Shown here piece after piece: positions 1 to 8,315 of a stretch of DNA of 64,000 nucleotides. The notes beneath the pieces are model-generated. The model did not search any database. It saw only the letters and a list, made by a program, of their open reading frames with translations, and was not told where the DNA came from. The first letter of the stretch is position 1. Each line of letters opens with the position of its first letter. Position numbers and translations under genes: made by a program. Location of the stretch: positions 62,001 to 126,000 of the forward strand of contig NZ_JAVRHQ010000008.1 in the NCBI RefSeq assembly GCF_031846485.1, given 5' to 3'. The DNA comes from Autumnicola tepida. Lineage in GTDB: Bacteria; Bacteroidota; Bacteroidia; Flavobacteriales; Flavobacteriaceae.

Positions 1-846
1 ATGTACTGCCACTACTTCAATACCGTTTTCTACAAGGGCTTTTATAACAGGGGCAATTTCATCGGCAAGCATGGTGAAATCTCCTGCAACAGCAGCTTTT
101 TCTGGAGTCCCCTGCCAGCTGGCCCAGGTATTAAATCCCATAAAAGTACTAACAGGAGCTCCGTGCTCCCTAAGATCAACATCTGGCCTCCCTATTGTAA
201 TCTTATAAACTCCATTGTTAAGATTACCTGAATGTCCTATAATATTATCTATTCTATCAGTATCCAGCGTATTCTCGACTTCACTAGGTTCGGAAGCTGC
301 AGGATTCCCACCACGCACTTCCACAACCTTATCGAATAAAGCTTTTACTTTTTCTGCAAGTACTCCTTCTTCACCCATACCTCCAATATGCATGTACATG
401 ACATTGGGATTATTCCTCACAAAATGATTATGGATGGCGGTAATAGTCAATCCCTGTCTTATTACTTCCTGTTGTACCGGCCACAAATCATCTTCAGTCA
501 CCACTATATCGCCCATGACCATTGCTCCCTCTTTAATCGCAGAAAATGCTGCCCAGCTGCCTAGTCCCATCGGGGGGATGATTTTAAAACCATCAACCAT
601 TATCTCTAGATCATTTTGGGGAACTACTACTTTATATTCCCCATTGTTTTCCGTGCCCTTAATGCCAATAACCTCCCGGATAGCTGTAATATTCAGGGGA
701 TGCCGTTCCATATCTTCCTGTTGTTCTATCTCCTTTTGTTTTTCAGAAGATGGGCGAGAACTGTCAGCATTCTCTTTTTTACCGTCATGGCCATTGCACG
801 AAAGCAATAAAAAAACTGTTGAAATCAATACGTATTTACTTTTCAT
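1..846 (-). CDS. LppY/LpqO (DUF1259) family lipoprotein, ChrL-like, partial
   Basis: Reading the minus strand from the ATG at 844-846 gives 282 open codons that run off the left edge, so the C-terminus is missing. Residues 1-17 form a lipoprotein signal ending in LLLSC, so the protein should be lipid-anchored outside the inner membrane. After an acidic linker come two repeats of the LppY/LpqO fold. The first carries AIHNHF followed by MYMHIGG; the second reaches IEVVAVH at the edge. The molecular function of the family is unknown. A member called ChrL belongs to a chromate-resistance cluster in Arthrobacter (from memory), and here the gene lies in line with chrC- and chrA-like genes on the same strand. 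Plus-strand ORFs over this stretch are antisense shadows. Family assignment is firm; the role in chromate stress is inferred. Confidence 0.85.
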   Translation of the reverse strand, partial: MKSKYVLISTVFLLLSCNGHDGKKENADSSRPSSEKQKEIEQQEDMERHPLNITAIREVIGIKGTENNGEYKVVVPQNDLEIMVDGFKIIPPMGLGSWAAFSAIKEGAMVMGDIVVTEDDLWPVQQEVIRQGLTITAIHNHFVRNNPNVMYMHIGGMGEEGVLAEKVKALFDKVVEVRGGNPAASEPSEVENTLDTDRIDNIIGHSGNLNNGVYKITIGRPDVDLREHGAPVSTFMGFNTWASWQGTPEKAAVAGDFTMLADEIAPVIKALVENGIEVVAVH

Positions 847-879
847 AATATGTTTGTTTTATTATTTAAATTCTTCTAA

Positions 880-1304
880 TCAATCTAATGTTTTTATACT
901 GAAATCATCAAAGTAAGTTACAGCATCTTCTTTGGTCCATAAACCCACCTTACCAGCTTTAGTGAGGGTGGTATCTTTAACTTTAAATACTCCTTATTGT
1001 TCAAATAAATGGTAAATCATCACTTTTAATATTAATTCCAGGCTCTTCCAGTTATCACCTAGAGCGGCAACATCTAAGCCATAGGTTTTTCCTTTTCCTA
1101 CAAGGGGCAAATCTCTGCGTTAGCCATCTTCTACTTTGTACACACCACGTTATCCTCGAGTGGATTTGCCCGTACTACATAATAATTGTTTTATCCATAA
1201 ACCGCCGCCCTTGTCGTGATTGCCGGTTACACCTTTTAAACATACCGTAAGTACCATATCCTTTGTTATCATGCTGTTATCGACAATAGGGTTACAGCAC
1301 ATAA
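880..1304 (-). pseudogene. Decayed LamG-like / DUF1080-like exported protein gene
   Basis: No ORF survives, but translating the minus strand in pieces recovers a recognisable protein tail broken by frameshifts and stops. The fragments, in order, are KGVTGNHDKGGGLWIK, VYKVEDG, LPLVGKGKTYGLDV, GDNWKSLEL and, ending at the stop at 880-882, VFKVKDTTLTKAGKVGLW plus TKEDAVTYFDDFS. These match the C-terminal half of a concanavalin-like family often found beside DUF1259 genes (from memory). At least two internal stops and frame changes are visible. The N-terminal half is missing and the remnant starts right after the chrA stop. The gene therefore looks truncated and degenerate, not merely affected by one sequencing error. 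Confidence 0.72.
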
Positions 1305-2672
1305 TCAACCTAATTCCTTAAATATGAAGAAATAGATGATACCTGATAAAACACTGATCAGGATAGTTTTCAACATATCCCATTTCAAAATGAAATATAC
1401 AAAAGAGGCTATTAGAGCAATAATTAATGATCCAATATTAACTGTGCTCCATTCGGGAATCAACCACCTTGCTCCGTACAGATATTTTTCGTTAACCTCA
1501 GAGAAAAGGGTGTGGATTGCAAACCAGACACCCAGATTAAGTACAACCCCTACTACGGCAGCTGTAATTCCTGATAGTGCAGTGGTTAAACTTTTATTGC
1601 CCCGTAGGTATTCTATATAAGGAGCGCCTGTAAAAATGAATAGAAAGCAAGGTACAAAGGTAACCCAGGTAACCATCAGGGAAGCTAAAATTCCAGCTGT
1701 TAGAGGATCGAGAGAGCCGCTTAATCTATAGGCCCCCATGAAGCCTACGAACTGTACCACCTGTATCAGCGGACCCGGCGTAGTTTCGGCCATACCCAGT
1801 CCATCCAACATTTCACCGGATTGTAACCAGCCATAATCTTCAACCGCTTTTTGAGCGATATAGGCTAATACAGCATAAGCCCCTCCGAAAGTTAGAACGG
1901 CCGTTTTACTGAAAAATAAGCCTTCCGAGAAGAAAATGTTTTCGACCCCAATCACCAGTCCAAGGATCAATAGTGGTAAAGACCATAGCGTTAGGAAAAT
2001 AAAAATAGTCTTGAATGTTTTTTTTAAAGACGGCTTTACAGGTTGTATTTTGCTGTCAATCAATGTATTTTCATTATTGTCCTTGTCTTTATGTTCTTCA
2101 GCTAATCTATGCCCTTTAATGACATGGAATTTTTCTTCCCAAAGTTTTCCGCCAATAAAACCTGTCAATCCCGCTGCTATTATTATATAAGGAAAATCTA
2201 CCTCAAAGAAAAATATAGCTATAAAGGCCAAAGCCGCCAAAACAAACATGAGCTCATTTTTGATGGCCTTTTTACCTATTTTAATGACGGCTCCAACAAC
2301 TATGGCTAAGACGGCAGGTTTAATACCGAAGAATATAGCTTCGACAATACCAACATCTCTGTAAGCAGCGTAAAGAATACTGAGAATTAGTATTGAAACA
2401 AATCCAGGTATTACAAATAAAATACCTGCAGTTACCCCCCCTTTCGTCCTATGCAGCAACCACCCAATATACGTGGCCAGCTGCTGGGCTTCCGGCCCAG
2501 GCAGCAGCATACAGTAATTGAGCGCATGTAAAAAGCGGTCCTCACTTATCCATTTTTTTTCTTCGACCAGAATTTTATGCATCACCGCAATCTGCCCGGC
2601 AGGTCCACCAAAGCTATAAATGGCTACTCTAATCCATACTTTTATGGCTTCTTTAAAGGGTAATTGCTCCAT
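1305..2672 (-). CDS. chrA: Chromate efflux transporter ChrA (long, two-domain CHR family)
   Basis: A 455-residue inner-membrane protein with about ten to twelve hydrophobic segments. It has the two homologous halves of the long CHR family. The N-half carries the hallmark FGGPAGQIAVMH near residues 22-33 and LLPGPEAQQLATY near 56-68. The C-half repeats the pattern as TFGGAYAVLAYI and TTPGPLIQVVQF. A charged cytoplasmic linker of about 40 residues (near 190-230) separates the halves. Family members export chromate from the cytoplasm. The ATG overlaps the stop of the upstream SOD gene by one base (TAATG), which indicates translational coupling. The family call is very safe; the actual substrate in this host is inferred. 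Confidence 0.93.
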   Translation of the reverse strand: MEQLPFKEAIKVWIRVAIYSFGGPAGQIAVMHKILVEEKKWISEDRFLHALNYCMLLPGPEAQQLATYIGWLLHRTKGGVTAGILFVIPGFVSILILSILYAAYRDVGIVEAIFFGIKPAVLAIVVGAVIKIGKKAIKNELMFVLAALAFIAIFFFEVDFPYIIIAAGLTGFIGGKLWEEKFHVIKGHRLAEEHKDKDNNENTLIDSKIQPVKPSLKKTFKTIFIFLTLWSLPLLILGLVIGVENIFFSEGLFFSKTAVLTFGGAYAVLAYIAQKAVEDYGWLQSGEMLDGLGMAETTPGPLIQVVQFVGFMGAYRLSGSLDPLTAGILASLMVTWVTFVPCFLFIFTGAPYIEYLRGNKSLTTALSGITAAVVGVVLNLGVWFAIHTLFSEVNEKYLYGARWLIPEWSTVNIGSLIIALIASFVYFILKWDMLKTILISVLSGIIYFFIFKELG

Positions 2673-3394
2673 TAAACAATTTTTATGGCCTTATTATATC
2701 GTTCTGCTACATTATCCCAATTAATGATATTTAAAATCGTATCGACAAAATCCCCTCTTTTATTTTTGTGTTTCAAATAATATGCATGTTCCCACACATC
2801 AATAACCAATAACGGAATCACGCCCCACTGGGTCAGTTTCTGATGATTCTCACATTGCAAGATGGTTAGCGATCGGGAAAAGGGTTGATAACCCAAAATA
2901 CCCCAGCCGCTTCCTTCTACGCCTTTAGATACTTTTGCTATATATACCTGGAGCTTTTCAAATGAGCCGAAATCTTTTTCTATCTGTTTCAATAGTTCTG
3001 CTTTGGGCTGTGTTTTTTTATTGGAAAGGTTTGTCCAGAAAATGGTATGTAGCACGTGGCTTGAAAAATGATACGCCAGTTTGCGTGTCCACAAATCAAC
3101 CTGGTCTAAATCTCCTGATTTTAGGTGTTCTTTTATTTTAATCAAATCTTTGTTTGCACCTTTAACTGCTCCACCATGATGAAACTCATAGTGTAAGTGA
3201 AGGGTTTCTTCGTCCATATGTGGTTCCAAAAATGTTTTGTTGTAAGGAAGTGATTTCTGGATAAAGTTACCGTTTTTGTCGACCAACTTATCTATTCCAT
3301 TTTCAGTCACATTCTGCGAAAATACATTGTTAGTAGGGAGTATGGTTGCTCCACCTAAAATTGCTGAGTTCCTTAAAAAATCTTTTCTGTCCAT
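2672..3394 (-). CDS. Exported Fe-type superoxide dismutase, ChrC-like
   Basis: A 240-residue Fe/Mn superoxide dismutase fold behind a Tat-like signal: DRKDFLR with RK instead of RR, then a hydrophobic stretch to about residue 27. The metal ligands are all present: H68, H116 (LHTIFW), D199 and H203 (DVWEHAYY). H184 occupies the place held by a His in the actinobacterial Fe-SOD class, and the C-terminal half resembles that class. Unusually, the gateway Tyr of the HHxxYV motif is Ala76 (HHGGAVKGAN). SOD genes accompany chrA in proteobacterial chr operons as chrC, and this gene overlaps chrA by one base. It would detoxify superoxide made during chromate reduction; export would place that activity in the periplasm. 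Whether it is still an efficient SOD without the Tyr is open. Confidence 0.85.
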   Translation of the reverse strand: MDRKDFLRNSAILGGATILPTNNVFSQNVTENGIDKLVDKNGNFIQKSLPYNKTFLEPHMDEETLHLHYEFHHGGAVKGANKDLIKIKEHLKSGDLDQVDLWTRKLAYHFSSHVLHTIFWTNLSNKKTQPKAELLKQIEKDFGSFEKLQVYIAKVSKGVEGSGWGILGYQPFSRSLTILQCENHQKLTQWGVIPLLVIDVWEHAYYLKHKNKRGDFVDTILNIINWDNVAERYNKAIKIV

Positions 3395-3413
3395 AATTTT
3401 TTCTTTTATATGA

Positions 3414-3921
3414 TTAAAATGCTATTCCAACTTGAAAACCAAAAGTTACTGAAAAAGGTAAATCATTGCCGAATCTAAACGGAATGGGCGTAGCGAGGAA
3501 ATAAGTTACTTTTTCCTTTTTAATTATAGGTCTAACCATAACGGCCGTTGGTATTGAATGCAAGCCTGGTTAAAAAATTAAAACCTCCAATGTTTCGGTA
3601 GATAACACCTGGGTGAAAAAGTAATCCGGTTACCCTACTCGCACGATCATTAAAAGAAATCATAGGTGCAAACTCGATACTGTAAGCTATTTTGTCGCTC
3701 TGAAGAAAATTTATACCAACTGGAAAGCCTACTGTATAACTGCCATCAAAATTAAAGTGATTCCCGTCTTTTGTTATAGTGGCAATAGGATGCATAATAC
3801 TAAAATAGTTTTTTATCTTAGGATAATTTGTTTCTTTATTTTCTACCTGTGAAAAAACAATTTTAGGGGTTAAAAAGGATAAAAGCAAAATAAGAATGAT
3901 TTGGTTCCCGGCTCTGTTCAT
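3414..3921 (-). pseudogene. Outer-membrane beta-barrel protein gene with a frameshift
   Basis: The first frame encodes 129 residues: a Sec signal ending near VFSQ, then amphipathic beta strands (FNFDGSYTVGFPVGINF, FHPGVIYRNIGGFNFLTRL). It stops at 3532-3534. The next 110 bases in a shifted frame continue as RPIIKKEKVTYFLATPIP, then FRFGND and FSVTFGFQVGIAF before a stop at 3414-3416. That is the expected last hairpin and terminal strand of a small flavobacterial barrel, ending in an aromatic residue. One extra base or two missing bases near 3532-3540 explains the break. It may be a true mutation or a sequencing error. The stop lies 20 bases before the SOD start, so the three genes form one unit. 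Substrate unknown. Confidence 0.7.
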
Positions 3922-3990
3922 TATAGTTTCATGATTTTATTAAATGCAAGTATATGAATGGAATCTGTAGAAATTTGGGAAGCTGATTGG

Positions 3991-5271
3991 TTACCCGAAA
4001 TTCACTTCAAAAATGTGCAATCCTTCTTCTTTATAATAATGAAGTCCCCATCCACTCGTTTCAGCTACCTTTAGAGCAATGGCTAATCCCAACCCCCAAG
4101 TATTGGGATTCCTGGATTGTTTGTAAAAACGGTTGAACAATTTATCCTTCTCAAATACTTTTCCTATTTCTTGCTTTTGCCCGGTATTGGCAATAATGAG
4201 CTTGTTTTCCATTATTTGAACGCTTACCATTCCATTCTCAATATTATGCAGAAAGGCGTTTTTAAGTAGGTTCTGTATCAGTATCTCCGTAAGCATAATA
4301 TTTCCCTGCACTTTCAAACTATCTCGTGTTTCGGCTTTCACCGATATATTCAAGGCGGCTTTATGTTCTTCATAAAATTCCATGGATCGGCATAAAATTG
4401 TTTGAATATCAACCTGTTCCGAAAGGATAAACTGCCGGTTTTCGATTTTAGATAAGAGCAACAGAGTTTTACTCAGTTTTTTTAAGCGTTGTGTTGAACC
4501 GATAATGCCTTCAATAATTTCCGCCTGCTTCTTTGAAAGTTCAGCCTGCCCAATGAGTGCTTCCAGCCTTGACTGGATAATGGACAAGGGCGTTTGCATT
4601 TCATGTGAAGCGTTTTCAATAAATTGCTTTTGGCTTTGAAAGACTTCAGTATTTTTTCGGACCAGCTCATTCACAGCTTCATTCAGCATCCGGAACTCAT
4701 CAATATTTGTAGATGGTAATTCGGGCATTTTCTCTTTATCAAAGCGCAAGAGCCGGAGCCTTTCGAGCATTTCAAAAAACGATTTCCATATTTTTTTGGA
4801 GATAATACGTTGGGTTAAGTAAAAAGAAAGCGCCAAGCCCATAAATAGGCTGCCGAGTGTAATGGCAATGGTACCTATCATTTCTCCCGCTTCCAGATGT
4901 GGCTTTATAATTTCCAGCCGGTAGTTATTATTGTGTAATTTCACATAAGCTGTAAGCTTTCGGTACTCATCAAACTCATCATCAACAGGCTCATAAATAA
5001 GAGTGTCAGTGTAGCTTTCATAGCTTTCCTGAAACACCTTCTTTTCAACAGGAAAAAAGGTAAAATCGTCTAGTGGGTTATCCTCTTTAAAAGGAGCTTC
5101 AGGATTTTCTTCTAGATAAGCTAGCAAGTTGACTTTGCGGTTGTTCAACACTTCATCTACATTTTGAAGTACATTCCAGCTAAGTACCAAATAAAACAAT
5201 ATCGAAAAAATCCCGAACAAGACGAGGAAATACAGCATTTGAAGGCGGGATGTGTAGGTAAGCAGCTTCAT
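3991..5271 (-). CDS. Sensor histidine kinase
   Basis: A 426-residue membrane sensor kinase. Transmembrane helices lie near residues 12-32 and 132-153 and enclose a roughly 100-residue acidic extracytoplasmic sensor domain with no recognised family. The dimerisation/H-box is ENASHEMQTPLS with His223. The catalytic domain shows the N-box QNLLKNAFLHN (near 333-343), a G1-like ANTG, an F-box LFNRFYKQ and the G2 box TWGLGLAIAL. The start overlaps the response-regulator stop by four bases (ATGA). It should phosphorylate that regulator. Its position just upstream of the barrel/SOD/chrA genes suggests it controls them, but no binding site was identified. Signal unknown. Confidence 0.92.
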   Translation of the reverse strand: MKLLTYTSRLQMLYFLVLFGIFSILFYLVLSWNVLQNVDEVLNNRKVNLLAYLEENPEAPFKEDNPLDDFTFFPVEKKVFQESYESYTDTLIYEPVDDEFDEYRKLTAYVKLHNNNYRLEIIKPHLEAGEMIGTIAITLGSLFMGLALSFYLTQRIISKKIWKSFFEMLERLRLLRFDKEKMPELPSTNIDEFRMLNEAVNELVRKNTEVFQSQKQFIENASHEMQTPLSIIQSRLEALIGQAELSKKQAEIIEGIIGSTQRLKKLSKTLLLLSKIENRQFILSEQVDIQTILCRSMEFYEEHKAALNISVKAETRDSLKVQGNIMLTEILIQNLLKNAFLHNIENGMVSVQIMENKLIIANTGQKQEIGKVFEKDKLFNRFYKQSRNPNTWGLGLAIALKVAETSGWGLHYYKEEGLHIFEVNFG

Positions 5272-5951
5272 AAAGCCTGAATTTGATAACCTACCCCATA
5301 GATGTTATTTATTTCTACTTGTGCCCCGGCATCTTTCAGCTTTCGTTTGAGGTTCTTAATCTGAGAAAACAAAAAATCAAAACTCTGGGCCTCATCTACA
5401 TAATCACCCCATACGTACTCTGCGAGCGCCATTTTAGAAATAATACGTTTATTATTGTTAATGAGGTGGATGAGTATAGCATATTCTTTTTTAGTAAATG
5501 AGATTGGCGTAGAAAAGTTATCTATTCTCACTAGGTATTGGCCTAGATCTATTACCATATTGGCAAAGCGGATAGGCTTATTGGTTTTAAACTGTTTCCT
5601 ACGAATGACGGCTTTTATCCGGGCATTAAGTTCTGAAAAATAAAATGGTTTTATCAGGTAATCATCAGCTCCTAATTCGAGGCCAGTTAACTTATCATCT
5701 AGGGAATCTCTTGCAGAAAGAATAATAACACCATCAGTCTTATCTTCTTTTTTAAGAATTTCAAGAATTTCGAACCCACTGCCATCCGGTAAATTAATGT
5801 CTAGAATTAGACAGTCATAATCGTATAAATAAACACGTTCTTGGGCTGTTTGAAAGTTGCCTGCCGAATCATATAAATAGCCTTCTTTGGCCGCGAAATC
5901 CTCAAGGCTTTTTAACAGGTACGGTTCATCTTCTACAATCAGTAATTTCAT
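5268..5951 (-). CDS. OmpR/PhoB-family response regulator
   Basis: A 227-residue two-domain regulator. The receiver domain has the acidic pocket E7-D8, phosphoacceptor Asp51 (LILDINLPDGSG), Ser79 and Lys101 (LIKPF). Residues from about 125 to the end form a winged-helix DNA-binding domain of the PhoB type (ISFTKKEYAILIHLI near the first helix, NIYGVGYQI at the C-terminal wing). It is first in the two-gene operon with the sensor kinase, sharing a four-base overlap. Within the island it is the only clear transcription factor, so it is the prime candidate regulator of the downstream metal-stress genes. Confidence 0.93.
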   Translation of the reverse strand: MKLLIVEDEPYLLKSLEDFAAKEGYLYDSAGNFQTAQERVYLYDYDCLILDINLPDGSGFEILEILKKEDKTDGVIILSARDSLDDKLTGLELGADDYLIKPFYFSELNARIKAVIRRKQFKTNKPIRFANMVIDLGQYLVRIDNFSTPISFTKKEYAILIHLINNNKRIISKMALAEYVWGDYVDEAQSFDFLFSQIKNLKRKLKDAGAQVEINNIYGVGYQIQAL

Positions 5952-6450
5952 AATAAATACAAATTAAGAAATTAATTCTGTAGAAATACTGGCTGAGCAA
6001 TATCTTCTTCGCTTCAGTTCGATCTCAAAATCCATTGGCAAATAAAAAAATATGATCGGCAACCAAAACAATAACAGCTGAATCAAAGCCCCCAAAGTTT
6101 CTCAGTATAACGGACAAAAGTTTTTTAAAAGATAAATTTGGATTGGTGATAAATTTATGACCAAATACTTTGCTCTCAACGGCTTCCGGTAAATAGAAGC
6201 TAAAATGGAAAAAACAAAGGATTTTAAGGATATCAAATAGGTTAATTTTTATTAATAGGTTGATCAAAATTCCTAGACCTGAAATGATCCACCCAGTTTC
6301 GAAGAAATTCTGCGACAAATAAAGATATAAGCTATTTTAGAAGTAGTTTCTACTTTCTTCAGTATTTGAAAACAAAATTTGAACAAAAAACTTGAATCCG
6401 AATTGGTGACCTTGAAACAAGACTATTACAAAGTCTCTATTAATAAAGGT
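5952..6450 (-). other. 499-bp stretch without a convincing gene
   Basis: Between the response regulator and the integrase there is about 500 bases of AT-rich sequence. The longest reading frame (minus, 6025-6318, 97 codons) is hydrophobic at its start but matches no family I know and has ordinary AT-rich composition. No tRNA, repeat or insertion-sequence end was seen. It may be island filler or a decayed gene. Confidence 0.4.
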
Positions 6451-7695
6451 TTATAAATAAAAGGTACGGTCTGTTACCATTTCTGTTTTTTCATCGTTCA
6501 ACTTTTCTCTTAAATTATCAATATCATTAGAAATTTTAGAATCAATTACTCGTGCATAGATCTGTGTAGTGGATAATTTGGTATGGCCTAAAAGCTTGGA
6601 AACTGTTTCTATGGGAACGCCATTAGCTAAAGTTATCGTTGTGGCAAAAGTATGCCTGGCGGTATGAAAACTCAGTTGTTTTTTTATTTTCACCTCTTTA
6701 GCTATTTCTTTTAAATACTGGTTGGTTTTCTGGTTGGAATAAACCGGTAGCAATTTTTCCGTTCCGTCTATTTTAGGATGAGTCTTATATCTTTTTAGAA
6801 TTCGTTCCGCCTCTGCGAGTAATGGAACTCTCACAGCAGTATTCGTTTTACTCCTTCGGGTATAAATCCATTTATTGCCATCCACTCCAATTTGCAAATT
6901 GTTTTTATTTAAGGCTTTGGCATCAGCATAAGCCAGCCCGGTATAACAGGCAAAAACAAAAATATCCCGGTTAATAGTTAATACCGGTTTTTCAAACTCT
7001 TCGTTTTTGATCTTTTCCAGCTCGGTCTTGTTTAAATAAACCATATCCACCTGATCAAAGCGTAGCTTGAACCTTTTGGTGGGGTTCTTTTCAATCCAAT
7101 CTAAATGTTCGGCCAGGCGCATTAGTTTTTTGAACCGCTCCATATGCTTCATTACTCCATTATTTTGAAGGCCCGGCAAAACACGTAAATAACTTTCAAA
7201 TCCCAGGGTAAACTGGTAATCAATTTGCTTTAGATAAACATCTGAAGTATGATGCTGGGCTTTTAAATAATCTTTTAGGTAATTTTCCGTAGTCGTATAA
7301 TTTTTCATGGTACCATATTTTAACACCTTATCCATCTTTTCTTTGTGATAGTTAATCAAATAGGTAAGCGTATAATGTTGCTGGTCACTACCCAGGTATC
7401 TAGCTTTGACTGTTTGTGTGGTTACCAGCAGTCCTTCTTTTAAAAGGCTATCATAGGTTTTATATAATTGCGCTTTGGTTTCATCAATCTTTTTATTGAT
7501 CTGCCGACTTTCAGAAGTGTTACCGGTAAGTTTACTGGCTGATTGGTTCCACTTGTCTACCGGAATAGTTCGTTTTAAACTTATTTCTAATGATTTACCG
7601 TTAACGGTGATTCGGGCATAGAGGAGGGCTAAGGCTGGTTGCTTTTTCTTTTTGCGAATAAAAAAAGAAATGGAAAAGGTTTGACTGGTACGCAT
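6451..7695 (-). CDS. Tyrosine recombinase (Bacteroidetes-type island integrase)
   Basis: A 414-residue site-specific integrase. Residues 5-90 are the beta-rich arm-binding domain with the start TFSISFFIRKKKKQ. A SAM-like core-binding domain spans about 105-205 and the catalytic domain about 215-395. Visible catalytic residues are Lys283, His344, Arg347 (FHTARHTF), His371 (LLGHTK) and the nucleophile Tyr380 (TTQIYARV). The place of the first catalytic Arg is Ala255 (YTGLAYAD). Loss of that Arg is known in CTnDOT IntDOT and relatives, so it need not mean inactivity. The gene starts about 250 bases from the 3' end of tRNA-Pro and reads away from it, the usual layout of an integrative element at a tRNA attachment site. 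Confidence 0.93.
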   Translation of the reverse strand: MRTSQTFSISFFIRKKKKQPALALLYARITVNGKSLEISLKRTIPVDKWNQSASKLTGNTSESRQINKKIDETKAQLYKTYDSLLKEGLLVTTQTVKARYLGSDQQHYTLTYLINYHKEKMDKVLKYGTMKNYTTTENYLKDYLKAQHHTSDVYLKQIDYQFTLGFESYLRVLPGLQNNGVMKHMERFKKLMRLAEHLDWIEKNPTKRFKLRFDQVDMVYLNKTELEKIKNEEFEKPVLTINRDIFVFACYTGLAYADAKALNKNNLQIGVDGNKWIYTRRSKTNTAVRVPLLAEAERILKRYKTHPKIDGTEKLLPVYSNQKTNQYLKEIAKEVKIKKQLSFHTARHTFATTITLANGVPIETVSKLLGHTKLSTTQIYARVIDSKISNDIDNLREKLNDEKTEMVTDRTFYL

Positions 7696-7790
7696 CGTTA
7701 TGTTATTTTAATGAAACAATTAATTAAGGCGAAAGTCAAACTACCAATACGCAATTATGGAGTATCGGTAAGCTAAAAATACAAAAAAAT

Positions 7791-7838
7791 AACTCACGAT
7801 AAACTCACAAATTCCCAGTGAACTCACGGTGAACTCAC
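7791..7838. repeat. Two phased pairs of the heptamer aactcac, putative integrase arm sites
   Basis: Four exact copies of aactcac occur at 7791-7797, 7802-7808, 7821-7827 and 7832-7838. Within each pair the start-to-start distance is 11 bases (about one helical turn) and the pairs are 30 bases apart (about three turns). They lie between the integrase start and the tRNA. This spacing is what one expects for arm-type sites bound by the integrase N-terminal domain, or for an excisionase operator. The repeat is directly visible; its role is inferred. Confidence 0.6.
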
Positions 7839-7871
7839 ATAAAATTTAACACTGTTTGTTAAAATTTGAGC

Positions 7872-7914
7872 AAAAAAGAAAGGGCAACTATATGAAAACC
7901 ATATAATTACCCTT
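7872..7914 (-). terminator. Rho-independent terminator downstream of tRNA-Pro
   Basis: On the minus strand an imperfect hairpin (arms 7900-7914 and 7880-7894, paired outer ends AAGGG/CCCTT and inner CATATA/TATATG) is followed by a T-rich run at 7872-7879. It lies 30 bases after the tRNA 3' end and could stop tRNA transcription before the integrase. It sits inside the presumed island. Confidence 0.55.
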
Positions 7915-7943
7915 TAATTATGTTAAAATATAACTTGTTAAAG

Positions 7944-8018
7944 TCGGGGTGGCAGGATTCGAACCTGCGGCCTCCTGCTCCCAAAGCAGGCGCGATAACC
8001 GGGCTACGCTACACCCCG
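7944..8018 (-). tRNA. tRNA-Pro (anticodon TGG)
   Basis: The minus strand folds into a complete cloverleaf. The acceptor stem is CGGGGTG/CACCCCG with discriminator A, the anticodon stem CCTGC/GCAGG encloses TTTGGGA (anticodon TGG), and the T arm is GCAGG-TTCGAAT-CCTGC. CCA is not encoded, as is common in Bacteroidota. The 3' end (7944) faces the integrase, making this gene the likely attB host of the island; the recombination core would lie within the T arm and acceptor stem. Confidence 0.95.
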
Positions 8019-8315
8019 AATTGCAGCCAAGCTGCGTTCTTTACAATAATAAACTGGCATTAAAGAAACTTCCACAATTTTGCCAGCGTTTTTTATATTA
8101 AGCGGCTGCAAATATAGAAAAAACTTTACACTCTGCAATAGTATCTTTTAGATTTTATCATTTCACCATGCTTATCCTTTTCAGAAAGTTTATTAAATTG
8201 GCCAATGATAATTTCCTATCCAACTATATGGTTTTACTTAAAAAACCATAACCTTAGTTTGATCCTATATATAGGAATGGAAAAGTTTGATAAAATTAAA
8301 AACAGTTTATTCAAA

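Noticed and set aside
434..916. Plus-strand 160-codon ORF and its overlapping smaller ORFs at 1-916
   Set aside because: They are antisense to the clear DUF1259 lipoprotein on the minus strand and have no family resemblance.
6025..6318. Minus-strand 97-codon ORF between the regulator and integrase
   Set aside because: Hydrophobic and AT-rich without a recognisable family or conserved start; kept only as part of a gene-poor stretch.
8205..8315. Longer N-terminus for the cytochrome c gene
   Set aside because: It would bury the lipoprotein signal that starts exactly at the ATG at 8316.
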